From Iris pallida (lineage: Eukaryota > Streptophyta > Magnoliopsida > Asparagales > Iridaceae): 64,000 nucleotides of DNA. The DNA lies in NCBI GenBank assembly GCA_029216955.1, contig JANAVB010015600.1:35168346-35232345 (forward strand), read 5' to 3'. The notes under the pieces are model-generated. The model saw only the letters and a list, made by a program, of their open reading frames with translations, had not been told where the DNA came from and made no database searches. This document shows positions 19,954-30,499 of the stretch, piece by piece; position 1 is the stretch's first letter; each line of letters starts with the position of its first letter. The position numbers and the translations under genes were made by a program.

Positions 19954-21026
19954 GGGGCTGTTTGGCAGCGAGAAGGTGGGTTGGAAGTGAAAGAATTTTT
20001 CAAAAAAAGCTGAACTCCAAGCAGTTGTGCTGTTTGGTTAGGAGAGGATGGAAAGTGGTTTTTCTTTGATTGGACAGTAGGCAGAGTTCCTGTCCCTCTT
20101 TTTATGCTCTTTTGACATCCAAATTTTTCTGAGGAAACTCCTCTGTGAAGTCCAGAGGAAGAGAGCGGGAAGTTCTCAGGAATTGGTCAAGTGTTCGGTC
20201 ACCCCCACTCTGCTTCCGAGCACCTCGTCGGTCTTGGCGGCTTCGAACTCTTCGAAAGAGAAGAGAGCAACAATGAGAAGTCGGTTGTGGTGAGGACCTC
20301 GAACTGTTCTGTGAAGGAGGTTGACGCAATACACATCCATTGCGGTTGACGCAATACTCATCCATCCGGAGCGACGGTTTGGCGGGAGGTCGATGGGTTG
20401 TTTGTGGAGAATGAGGAAGGAGAAGAGAAATAGAGTGTTTTGCTAGTGTTTATGCTTTGGAGTGAAGAAAGTGTCTTAGAACACTGAGTTTTTTTTTCAT
20501 TTTGTATATAAAAAAAAGCAAATGGAAAGTTTCTTATTTTTGGAAAGTTTCATTCAATAATTATCATTAATTTATTATAGTTTTTAAAATAAAATTTATA
20601 ACTTTTCTTATAAATTTGTCTTCAATATAATTTTTCTTCATTTATGAGAATTTTATTTCTTATTTTTGGAAAGTTTTATTCATTAATTATATATCAATTA
20701 AAATAATAAATAATTATTTAATAAAATTTATATTGCAATATTTTCAACCAACAATCCTAAATATTTTGGTGGTAAACCTACCGAGAGTTACCATATCTCT
20801 AGCAAATATCCACTTTCAACAACCATCCAAACAATCGAACTCATTTTTTTCACTTTCATCAACCATCCAAACAATAAACTCATTTTTCTTCCACTTGCAG
20901 GAGACAAAAAGTACTACATCCAAACACATTTTGGTAAGTACCACTTTCACACTTTCAACTGCAACTCATCATGACGTAAGTGCCACTTTCACACTTTCAA
21001 AGAGTTACATCTATCCAAACAGCCCC
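19954..21026. mobile_element. Tourist-like (PIF/Harbinger) MITE, 1073 bp
   Basis: The terminal inverted repeats are GGGGCTGTTTGG and CCAAACAGCCCC, and the 3-bp duplication is TTA (19951-19953, 21027-21029). The empty site is present in the LARD-1 right LTR near 27378 ('cacttagtgtatc'), which proves the insertion and its limits. The flanks are AT-rich. The middle (20150-20400) is GC-richer with a short open frame and a 24-bp duplicated unit (ggttgacgcaata...), so it may carry a captured gene fragment. It has no transposase. Confidence 0.88.
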
Positions 21027-21584
21027 TTAGTGTATCGATCATCCTTCATTCCAATTTGCATTAGTGTCAACTTTAGGATATTAGGTTCAATCCATGTTCA
21101 TACCTTGCATCAATTTATCAATCTGCACATCCCATACTTTCAGTCCACTCTTGGACTTATGCCTTTTCAGCCCACAGCCTATACAAGTGCCAATCCTTAT
21201 CCCACCACCATCTCATGCTCCATATCCTTATGAGTTTAGTGTATTAGTGTGTGCTTGTGAGATGTGGGTTGTTAGGTTCATACATAAGGTAGGTGTATGT
21301 ATGTGTGAGGTACCCTTGAGTGTGGATTGAGAGTCAATATTGTGATGCCTATATGTATATATAGATAAATACATATACGATTTCCTATGTATATATTCAT
21401 GAATATATAGATGAGGTATATATGTGATAGTTAGATAGATGTATGTGGTTTTGTTTGATAGGCTTATGTATGTCTAGGGCTATAGACATTGGGAATATAT
21501 ATATACATTGATATGTAATATGATATCCTAGGATATGTAAGTCTATGGTGTAGACTTGAGCTATCCCTACTATAGAGTTGACTT

Positions 21585-21820
21585 GACAGTTAACCACCCT
21601 AGAATTGACCAAGGTTTGACCCAACAGTTCAAGATTGACTGGAGTTGACCAAAAGTCAACATTGAGTCCAGATGTGACCAACTGAACTAGTTTGAATAGA
21701 GTAGTTGACTTGGGTTGACCCAGGGTTGACCAAGTTTGACTTAGACCTAGTTTGACCTAGGCAGTTGACCAGGTTTGACTTAGAGTGGACTTTGACCTAG
21801 ATTTGACTTAGAATCATGTA
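21585..21820 (+). promoter_or_regulatory. Dense TTGAC (W-box-like) array, LARD-1 left LTR
   Basis: About sixteen TTGAC cores, most followed by C or T, lie in about 235 bp. The array recurs in the right LTR (36590-36830). TTGACC/T is the core bound by plant WRKY factors. Whether it acts as an enhancer is inferred. Confidence 0.45.
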
Positions 21821-21941
21821 GATTGCATCATAAACTTCATTTGTCTTATTTTAAGCATATTATAACCTGTATTACTCTGTTTAGGACATTGTGACTCCGG
21901 TACAGACATCTGATATTACCTTACTCTTTTCAGAGTAACAG

Positions 21942-22772
21942 ATGAGTACATTCTCTGACAGTTCTCTCATTTACTTGTCAATTACTGTACTTCAGTTCTA
22001 GTTAGCTGTATGTGATTCTCTGTTACAAACACGTATTGTTATTACTGAATCCATGTATACGACACACATACTTACTCGTCTTACCTCTATTATTCGAATC
22101 ACCATACGAATCACTATTCGAACCACCTATTCGTATCTTCATGTGCTGGTTGGACTTGTATTCGTCTTATATGTAGGATTATGGATTCATTTGTATTAGA
22201 CTGGGCGGGGAAATACTTGATTAGACATGTGAACATTCCCACTATTTGAACCACCCCCTATGAATGATATTCGAACGATAGCCATTCCACACCCGGCCAG
22301 GTATGTTATGTGCCGGATTTACCCTTAGCCGTTTACATGTCTATCTAAGTATTTTAAAACACACTTGGGGAAATTATTCGAATCATTGTTGATTATTATT
22401 CGAATCACTATTCGTATCACCTTATTCGAATCACCTTATCAGAATAATGATTAGAATCACATTCGACTCATCTTGTATTAGACTCACATTGGGATTACAC
22501 TCGACTTATATTGTACTGTCTGGACTCATCACATTACTCTAGTTCAGCTAGATTTTATTTTACAGTCTTTATTGCCATGATTCCTTCTCTTGTTTAGTTA
22601 CTTACTTCTCTTGTACTTTATCTGTCTCTCTATACCATCACCTGAATATAAACTGCCATGTTCATCAATACAACTGTCTATAACTGTTTTATAGTTCTCT
22701 GTCATTTACTTGGGTTTTCTAGATGAGATGTGCTTGTTCCTGTCCTGACTGGGCCTGTTGAAAATATTACAG
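21942..22772 (+). other. Candidate GC-AG intron in LARD-1 left LTR
   Basis: The upstream candidate exon is 57 nt (21885-21941) after 'actctgtttag'. The donor dinucleotide reads AT here (ATGAGT) but GC (GCGAGT) in the right LTR. The acceptor is ttacag at 22772, with CTGAC about 24 nt before it. The following segment carries CPTYYG and ends at TAG 22868-22870. The intron body is rich in TATTCGAATCAC words. Confidence 0.45.
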
Positions 22773-23228
22773 ATACTTGCGCTGAGGATACATGCCCTAC
22801 ATATTATGGACCCGAAGATAGGACGGCTACTTTTGGCCCCGACACTCAGGAGTGTTCGGGATTTAGTTAGTAGACTTGCATCTGTTTTCATGTAGAGCTT
22901 GTTGTATAGAATTGAGACTTGAGATGTATTTGAGATTGTTTGAGATAGTTGTTATTATTTCAGTAGTTATTATTGTCTTCAATTTCTTAGTTATATTTCG
23001 GTGTTATCTTATCGTGCTTAGACTGTGATTGAGTTACACCATATCTTATACTTGTCCTCCGATCGGAGTTGATCATGATGAGTACATTATATACTGCATG
23101 AGTTGATGGTTAGTTAGAGACTTAGAACAGCGTTCTACCGCCGACACTGCGACATAGGCTGGGCACTGTTACGTACTCGTACCCTCACAGTGGGTGCGGA
23201 TCGTGACACGTTTTTAGTGGTGGCCCAT

Positions 23229-23298
23229 GCAGGTCGAGAGTCGCGTTAGTACGATATCGTGGTAGTACGGCGACTTAGTTGTACTTCTGCGAGCCTGC
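23229..23298 (+). ncRNA. Conserved stem-loop at the LARD-1 internal start
   Basis: The outer stem is GCAGG (23229-23233) with CCTGC (23294-23298). The inner hairpin is AGTAC (23264-23268) with GTACT (23281-23285). LARD-2 and LARD-3 form the same outer stem and an inner hairpin with different paired bases. The position just after the LTR suggests a packaging or dimerisation signal, which is inference. Confidence 0.5.
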
Positions 23299-24545
23299 GA
23301 TTGAATTGAGAGATAGGCTATAACGGAGAGGTACTCAATCACAGTTAGGACTACTTGAGAAGATTCCTGGGATGACCCTTGAGAATCTCATTATGAACTT
23401 TGATTTGAAAATCCTTTTCCTCTTGTTTTGATTCACCCTCACTCCTTGATGTTTAAAGGATCTTAGACTATTAACTTCCTTCATCACTATCCTTACTTAT
23501 ATTTTGTCTATCTTATGTTGCTAATTTAGCACCAGTTTTGCAAGCTTATCTTTTTCGAGCTTGATCATGACATATTTTATTGGGGACCGGCACCCACTAA
23601 CATATTGTCTAATTAGAACCGGTGCATGGTGGTCTGATCAACCTATTGTACTTTGGTTCGCTTTTTAAATATTATTCTACATGGAGGGAGACATAGTTAA
23701 ATTTGCCCTAGAGTCTCATCCACGACAGCTTTGGCAATTCTCTTTTGAATTATTTCCATCGCCTATGAACCACGTATTGTACTTAATAGCATCGTCTTTG
23801 AACTCTTTATTGTTTGCCTTTCACATATTTCAGAAAGAAAAGGCACTGTACTTGATAGATCAACCCAAGGTATCACGTTTAGTTTCCCTATCCAAAGGAT
23901 AAAATTGACTTATTTCTATATCCCTGCATCATCCCTTAAATTCTAATTCTTTGATCGCGACCAGTCGACCGGGTCATCCTCCTTATCATCCAGTATTTGG
24001 GGTCTTATTTAATTGAATTAATTCAATTGTGACATGGATATCAAATCTTGGATACTCGTGCTCAGACTTCAATGGCCTCGTTCTCCATCTTGCCCAAATT
24101 TTGATTTATCCTGAAATTGATCAACTTAGATCGTGCCGGGACTAAATCTTCTTTATATATTGTATTATTGGATTTCAATGATATTGACACTCGTGCCTTA
24201 AACTTTCAATTTTGATAATCTTTGGAATGGTAACCCTTTATAATTAATTCCTAGTTGTCCTTACCAGTTTCATATAGGATGGTAGACTGTCCTACACCTT
24301 AATGATTTGTTGCTTCTTTATCTTTCCAGCATAACACCCTATATTGCTTGCATGTTGATACCATGGGGCTGTTTTGATCTAATATGACTAGTCCATCTAG
24401 ATGAGACCTTCAACAGCTATGGTTGACCATGACTCTATATATTATTCTTCAAATTGTATGAGTTAGGAATTGCTTAGAGACTTTGATTGTGGGTGGTTGG
24501 CCTAGAAGGAGTACGACCGACTTAAATTTTGAGGACAAAATTTTT

Positions 24546-24561
24546 CTAAGGGGGGTAGACT
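24546..24561 (+). other. LARD-1 polypurine tract
   Basis: Purine-rich 'ctaaggggggtagact' directly precedes the right LTR at 24562. The counterpart in LARD-2 lies before 55310. Confidence 0.6.
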
Positions 24562-27500
24562 TGTAACACCCAGTTTCTGAAATAAGGGTATTTTTGAAAT
24601 TTTGTATTTATAAATATTATTTATTTGTATTTAAATCACATTATCATTTTTAGTGATGTTTAAATCAATTTAAAACTGTTTTAAGTCATGGCCTATGATT
24701 TTGATGCCTTACTAGTGTAACTTGAGAGACTGTCTGACCTAGAGCCTGACCATGTCATTAGGATAATTTATTATTACTTTTGAGCATAAGGGTATTTTGG
24801 TCATTTGGCCTCTTTGAATTATTTCATGATTTATTGCACTTGTGATTGTTGATTTTGACTTTTGACTAGCTGTGACTTAAGGAACTGTCCTAGATTTTGA
24901 CTTTGACTTGGTGACCTAGTTAACATGGTATGGACCCTAGTTTAACTTAAGTCAACTCAAGTTAGGACATTTAGGATCAAGTTTGAAATAGGAGGATTGG
25001 TGTATTGGTCCATAGACTTGAGACTTAGAAATGGGTTCCATGACTAGTGCAATTAGGCCCATAGCCATTAGACTAAGCGCTAACCCTAATTTTTCACTTT
25101 TTAACCAGCCACTAGGGCTCCCCCTTCCCTATAAATAATCTCTTCCTTGTTCTTGTCTCTTTTATTATTATTTTCAAGCTTTGAAGAAAGAGATAAAGAG
25201 CCATTCCTCAACTTTTTCATTTCAACTCCTTTTTAACCCTAGTCTTTAGCATTAGGACCTAATCATTGTTTATTTACTGTTGGTGGAGAGTAATCCCAGA
25301 TTTTAAGCAATTTGGGGATCCGAGCTAGCAAGGAGGAACACTTCTTTGGGGGGCTTTTCTTGATAATTGCATCTACAGGTAAAACCCCTTAAATTGTAAT
25401 TTAATTTCATTTTCTTTGCATTTAGGGCTAGATCTAGGAGTCCCCTAGCTGTACCTCGAATTTGGGTAGATTTTGTGTCCGTTTGGTGTCCGTATCGGAC
25501 ACGTATCAACGTATGTACAAAGGTGTTCGACGAAATATCTCTTAGAACTTTTCGTACTTGGTTTTCAAAACAAAATATATATTTGGGTAGCTAATAATGT
25601 GTAGATCATGAATGTATATGACTAAGCACGAATTGGATTGGTTTTTGTGTCCAAATTTGGACACGAATGCGTGCACGAGACACCGCGCGAGGCTCGTGCG
25701 ACTGCCCTGCTGTTCGGGTGTCCTAGCGGACACAACACGGCGACTCAGGTCGTGATTTTTGGTGGACACTTGCGGGCAAACACTGACAGCACGCACACAA
25801 AATTTGAGGAGAAACCATCGAGTGGATTGTGAGCAATCTCACTCGCACTGGATCACACAACACAGCACACGCACGCATTTTTCTCTCTGATACGCACTAA
25901 TACGCATGATACGACACGGCTAGGACTCAAGACAGATACATGTACACCTAGACCTAGACCCACCCTAACTATAGACACGCGTACGAGACCTGGTGTGTTG
26001 TGTGTCGTGTCCTTTTGAAGTCAACACCCCAGCACAACACTGTCACACTGTTTCCTGATATTGTGTTTGTTTGAGCTTGGACACGTCTTGGACCTCACTT
26101 TGGACACTCCCTGGACACACTGACACCACTCATGGTTCACACACACACGCACACCTTCCTGACATGTGTATTAGTTTAGGGTTGCATGTTAGTTGATTGG
26201 CATCTTCCTATCGTTTCCTGTTTTTATACTGAAAATTGATATTCTATTGGGTTTCAGTTTTGGTTCAAATTGGGTTTTGGGATTTTGAAATTACTAATTA
26301 ATGATAATTTGATAGTGTGTAGACATGTGTTTATGTGAATCATTGGGATATTGATTTGGGTTAAATGAGAAAAATTGAAATGTGTTCATTCTTTCCAGTC
26401 ACTGAAACACCCACACACATTCACTGTTTTTTTGAATTCCTGAGAACAGGTACACTGTTCACACACATCACATATGAGAACTGTAACCTGGGATTTCTGA
26501 TACTTGAACCTGAAGGTTCAGGTTTAAGTTTTGATGTTTAATTTGCCATGGATGATTCATACAGGTGTAGTACATTATTTAAGTATTGGGTTATGCTTGA
26601 TTGATGGAAATTGGGTGATAGGATTTGATTTGGGTTCGAAATTGTGTTGGGGTGGGATATGTGAACTGTCATTGCCTTGTTGTTTCACTGAATAACTAAA
26701 AGCCTGAGCCACATTGACACAACACCTGAACACACACATTAGACACTCATACACACCTATACATCTGAGGATTTACCTATTTGTTAGGGTTCAGGTTGAT
26801 AAGGGATGTTGGGTTTTCAATTCCTGGAAACTGTCAATTCCTGAGAATCCTGAGAACCTATATGATAACTGTCATGTTAATTCACTCACATCTCATTGAC
26901 TAACTGGCACACACAATACTGATTTGTTTCACACACTGGACTTGAGTGACACCTCTTTTCAGTCCTACATCATGGTGTGTTCAGTCCAAATTTTCTTGTA
27001 TTTTAAGTCATTATTTTTCAGTCCCTTGATATTTGTATCAGTTAGATGGGAGTTAGTTTCCTGTTAAGTTTTTGTTAGAGGTTAAGTGGGTAGGGGTTAG
27101 CAGCAGCAGGCATGTTTGCAGCTGCCTGGCTTGCATTGCAGTAGTAGCAGCATGCAATGCTTGCCATGCCTTGGCTTAGCAGGGCAGTAGCAGCAGGTTG
27201 CCATGTTCAGTCCCTTAGCTAGGTTGTCCTCCATATGGAGTTCAGCCCTATCATGCCAATTGTTCATACCCATGATCAACCTTTCCTTCATGTTCAGTCA
27301 TGAACACGTGATCCGTGAATGAGATTCAGTCCTTGTATATGCTGACCTGTCCCCTACAAATCCTAGGTTCACACTTAGTGTATCTATCATCCTTCATTCC
27401 AATTTGCATTAGTGTCAACTTTAGGATATTAGGTTCAATCCCTGTTCATATCTTGCATCAAATTATCAATCTCCACATCCCATACTTTCAGTCCACTCTT

Positions 27501-27747
27501 GGACTTATGCCTTTTCAGCCCACAGCCTATACAAGTGCCAATCCTTATCCCACCACCATCTCATGCTCCATATCCTTATGAGTTTAGTGTATTAGTGTGT
27601 GCTTGTGAGATGTAGGTTGTTAGGTTCATACATAAGGTAGGTGTATGTATGTGTGAGGTACCCTTGAGTGTGGATTGAGAGTCAATATTGTGATGCCTAT
27701 ATGTATATGTAGATAAATACATATATGGTTTCCTATGTATATATTCA

Positions 27748-30499
27748 TGTAACGCCCCAGTCCCAATACTTGAGACTAGATACGTATCATGCCAGCTGTA
27801 TACATACGAGTAAATATACGACTCATATATATACATAAGCTGTAAAATGTAGAGAACCAAGAAATGCTAACTCTCATCCACAAGTATAAATAAAATAAAG
27901 GTAGGATCAACTTGAATAGTTATGGTACAATCGTTGGGCGGAGACAAAGTCCACTACCAACTATCTCAATGATATAAATGTACAAGAAAGCGATCGACAA
28001 AATGATAAAACAAACCAAGAGCAATCATCTTCGAGAAATGGGGAAGATCACGGCCTTGGCTAGAACACCTGCAGAAAACATGAACACACACACCTGAAAA
28101 AAAAACCAGGTCCTCAGAGGGACGTAACAAGACACATAATATCATGCCGATAAACTGAATAAATAAAGCTCAACAGAAAAGTATGTATGAGTAAAGGTTC
28201 CTAACCATTCTATGTTATATACACTTTGAGAAGACAACGTTCTACGCAGGAGCTTAGGTGTTCAGCATAGATGGAGAGAGAGTGGTAGTAGGTAGCGCTC
28301 ATAAGAGACACTATCGACCATGGACAGAAAGTAGCTCTCATACGAGAACTATCGGCCCCGGGGCAGTAAGTAGCGCTCATCCGAGACACTATCGGCCCAA
28401 ATCTATGTGTGTACTGAACATGTAGTCCCTACGCTAATAACTATCTCCTCCCTCCCCATGATTCTATACATATGTCGACTCCACGACACTGTTTAATCCT
28501 TATTAACTGCCAAGTCTTCTACATAATCTACTAGCAGTTATATCCTATCGCACGGCCTGTACGCACCGATGTACGGTCGGTACGCAAGTCCAAAACTATA
28601 TGCGACTCACAACTCACACACAACCCGTGGCACATCGTGACAGTTTATGAGATACACCAAACATACGGTGGTCCCTTAACTCTAAGCCAATTGCCTAAAA
28701 TATAATAATTTGCATATATATATAATTTTGAACGAACAACCTAAAGAATAAACATGCATGATATTGAGCAAGAAATTAAACAGTAAAGGCAAGGTGTCTT
28801 GCCTGATGTCCGAGTGAGGTAAGATGATGTCCTGGCGACGAATCAACAGTAGCGCACAAAAGGAAGGTATAGGTACAACTTCGGATGCTGAAAATAGTCT
28901 ATTATCTAATTATAAATAATACTGTACCTATTACATTTATTTAATAAATTCTAAAGTTAGGATATGGCATTGGTTTTTGTATTAGCTCTCCGAAAAACTA
29001 AACGGATCGCATTTTCGTTTCCGGAATCTCCCGAAATCGCAAAAATACTGAAACCCGTTTATTTTTGGGACACTAGATACTCAAACAATTTTGTAGAAAT
29101 CTACAGAATGAATTTTGTCTATTAAAATATGTTTTTGGAAAGCTTACCTCGATACGCTTCTTTTAAAAAAACTGGAGGCAAAAAGGAGTTCGGAGCTAGG
29201 AGATATCGTTGTTGCAAGTTGCTCTTGCTACTAAAAAGCGGGGCTGAATTCAAATGACGAATTTTAGAGTTTCTATTGGACTAAAAATAATTTTGAATTA
29301 TGGCTGATAGAAGGGGGATGTATTGGGTTTATATAGTATTTATTTCAGATTTATCTCCTAAATTAGATAGGATTTGATTTAAATAAATTGGAGTTTGCTT
29401 TGTTAGGATAGGATATAGATAGAGATGTTTTCCTAGTAGAAGTAGGATTATGATTAACTTAAATATAGTTCATATTTATCTAAATTATCTATAACATTAT
29501 TTAAAATTACTATAGATAATAAATAGAGTTTATATCTATTTAAACAACCTTTATCTAATCTCATTTATACAAGCTGAAATATTTAATACTAAATTGACAT
29601 TTATTTTATATTATGTAAATAGTGTACAGTACAAGTAACATGTAAAAAGTAATAAAAGTTATAAAATAAATCTTAAAAGTTTGAAAAAAAAATTGTATAA
29701 TTTAGTTCAGATCCTTAATATACTAGAAAATAGCTTTATATATTTTTATACTAAATTCACTAATGAGCACTATACTAAATATATGTAAAATAATATAAAT
29801 TATATAATAAGTCAATAAATAGTTATTTAAAAATCCAAAAAATCCACAAATATTTATTTTTAAAAATCAGGGGATTTACAAAAGTCTTATTTAGATAAGG
29901 ACTAAGAAGAGTTTTAAATCCCCTTAAATTTTCCACTATTTAATTTAAATTGATTTAAAAGTAACTCAATCAAATATAATTCAATGTAGATAGATTCTAC
30001 CTCTAATTTAAACTGTATTTAAATAACTTAATAACTTTTTTCAATTTAAATCACCATAATTATTTACATATTAAATCAACCCATATTTAATATACCTTTT
30101 TCGAGATAATATATGATAATAATTAATTTCGAAAATACTAATATATATACACTCGCATGCAAAAATAATACTTACATAAAACACAGTTTTCCTAAATTAC
30201 TAGTTATACTAGTACCATAAAATAAAATGACCATTTTTTTAAAATAAAAATAAAGTTTGACAATCCTCGGCACAATGCATTTACAACTTCAAGCAATATA
30301 AAATATTTATCGTCTATTATTTTGAAATATTTTCTACATCTATATAATTAAAACATTTTATAAAAATATGTACTTCGCACTTATTCGCACTTAACGAGAA
30401 ATTTACGAAACATAAACTCGTACGCGACGTACAAATACGAAGTACCAAAATCAATACCATATTTATAAAAAAATATAGTAAAAATTTAGGGGTTTTACA
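27748..30499 (-). repeat. LARD-3 3' LTR (left copy in the window)
   Basis: 2752 bp. On the minus strand: TATATAAA at 29335-29328, a candidate first exon ending GAG|GTAAGC at 29148/29147, a candidate exon after 'ctattttcag', a GC-type donor at 28802 and an acceptor ctgcag at 28069. Positions 28290-28400 hold three imperfect direct repeats of about 43 bp (GTAGCGCTCAT...GAGACACTATCG). Positions 29340-30480 are AT-rich with nothing I recognise. Confidence 0.85.
28069..28802 (-). other. Candidate GC-AG intron in LARD-3 LTR
   Basis: On the minus strand the donor is CAG|GCAAGA at 28803/28802 and the acceptor is ttctgcag at 28069 (734 nt). The right copy shows the same at 34703-33970. The layout matches LARD-1, LARD-2, LTR-A and solo LTR-B, although the surrounding sequence is very different. 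Confidence 0.45.

Larger units (their letters stand above)
17138..23208 (+). repeat. LARD-1 left LTR (about 4995 bp plus a MITE)
   Basis: The LTR runs from TGTAACACCCAG to CGGATCGTGACA. Upstream of TATAAATA (17706-17713) is a TTGAC-rich stretch (17440-17500). A candidate first exon runs to AG|GTAAAACC at 17954/17955. A block rich in GGACAC words and CpG follows (18220-18700). Further on are a TTGAC array, a candidate short exon and a candidate intron. A GCAGCAGG/TTGCC-rich patch lies at 19675-19785. Positions 17960-19950 and 21030-21580 contain no ORF I would call a gene. Confidence 0.88.
23209..24561 (+). other. LARD-1 internal region (1353 bp, non-coding)
   Basis: It starts cgtttttagtggtggccc and ends with a purine-rich tract ctaaggggggtagact next to the right LTR. 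No gag or pol remnant is recognisable. Parts are shared with LARD-2 (for example the stretch around 'tcgtgctcagacttc' near 24056-24070) and, on the opposite strand, with LARD-3 (around 23560-23650 versus 31150-31240). The conserved word TGGTGGCCCATGC at 23219-23231 may be the primer-binding site, but I cannot assign a tRNA. Confidence 0.75.

Noticed and set aside
20733..21330. Ser/Thr-rich open frames spanning the MITE right end
   Set aside because: They run across the MITE boundary and a non-coding LTR, so they cannot be an inherited gene.
28290..28400. Possible CRISPR-like array
   Set aside because: Three imperfect contiguous repeats without unique spacers in plant LTR DNA; the three 54-bp units at 42804-42965 are likewise tandem.
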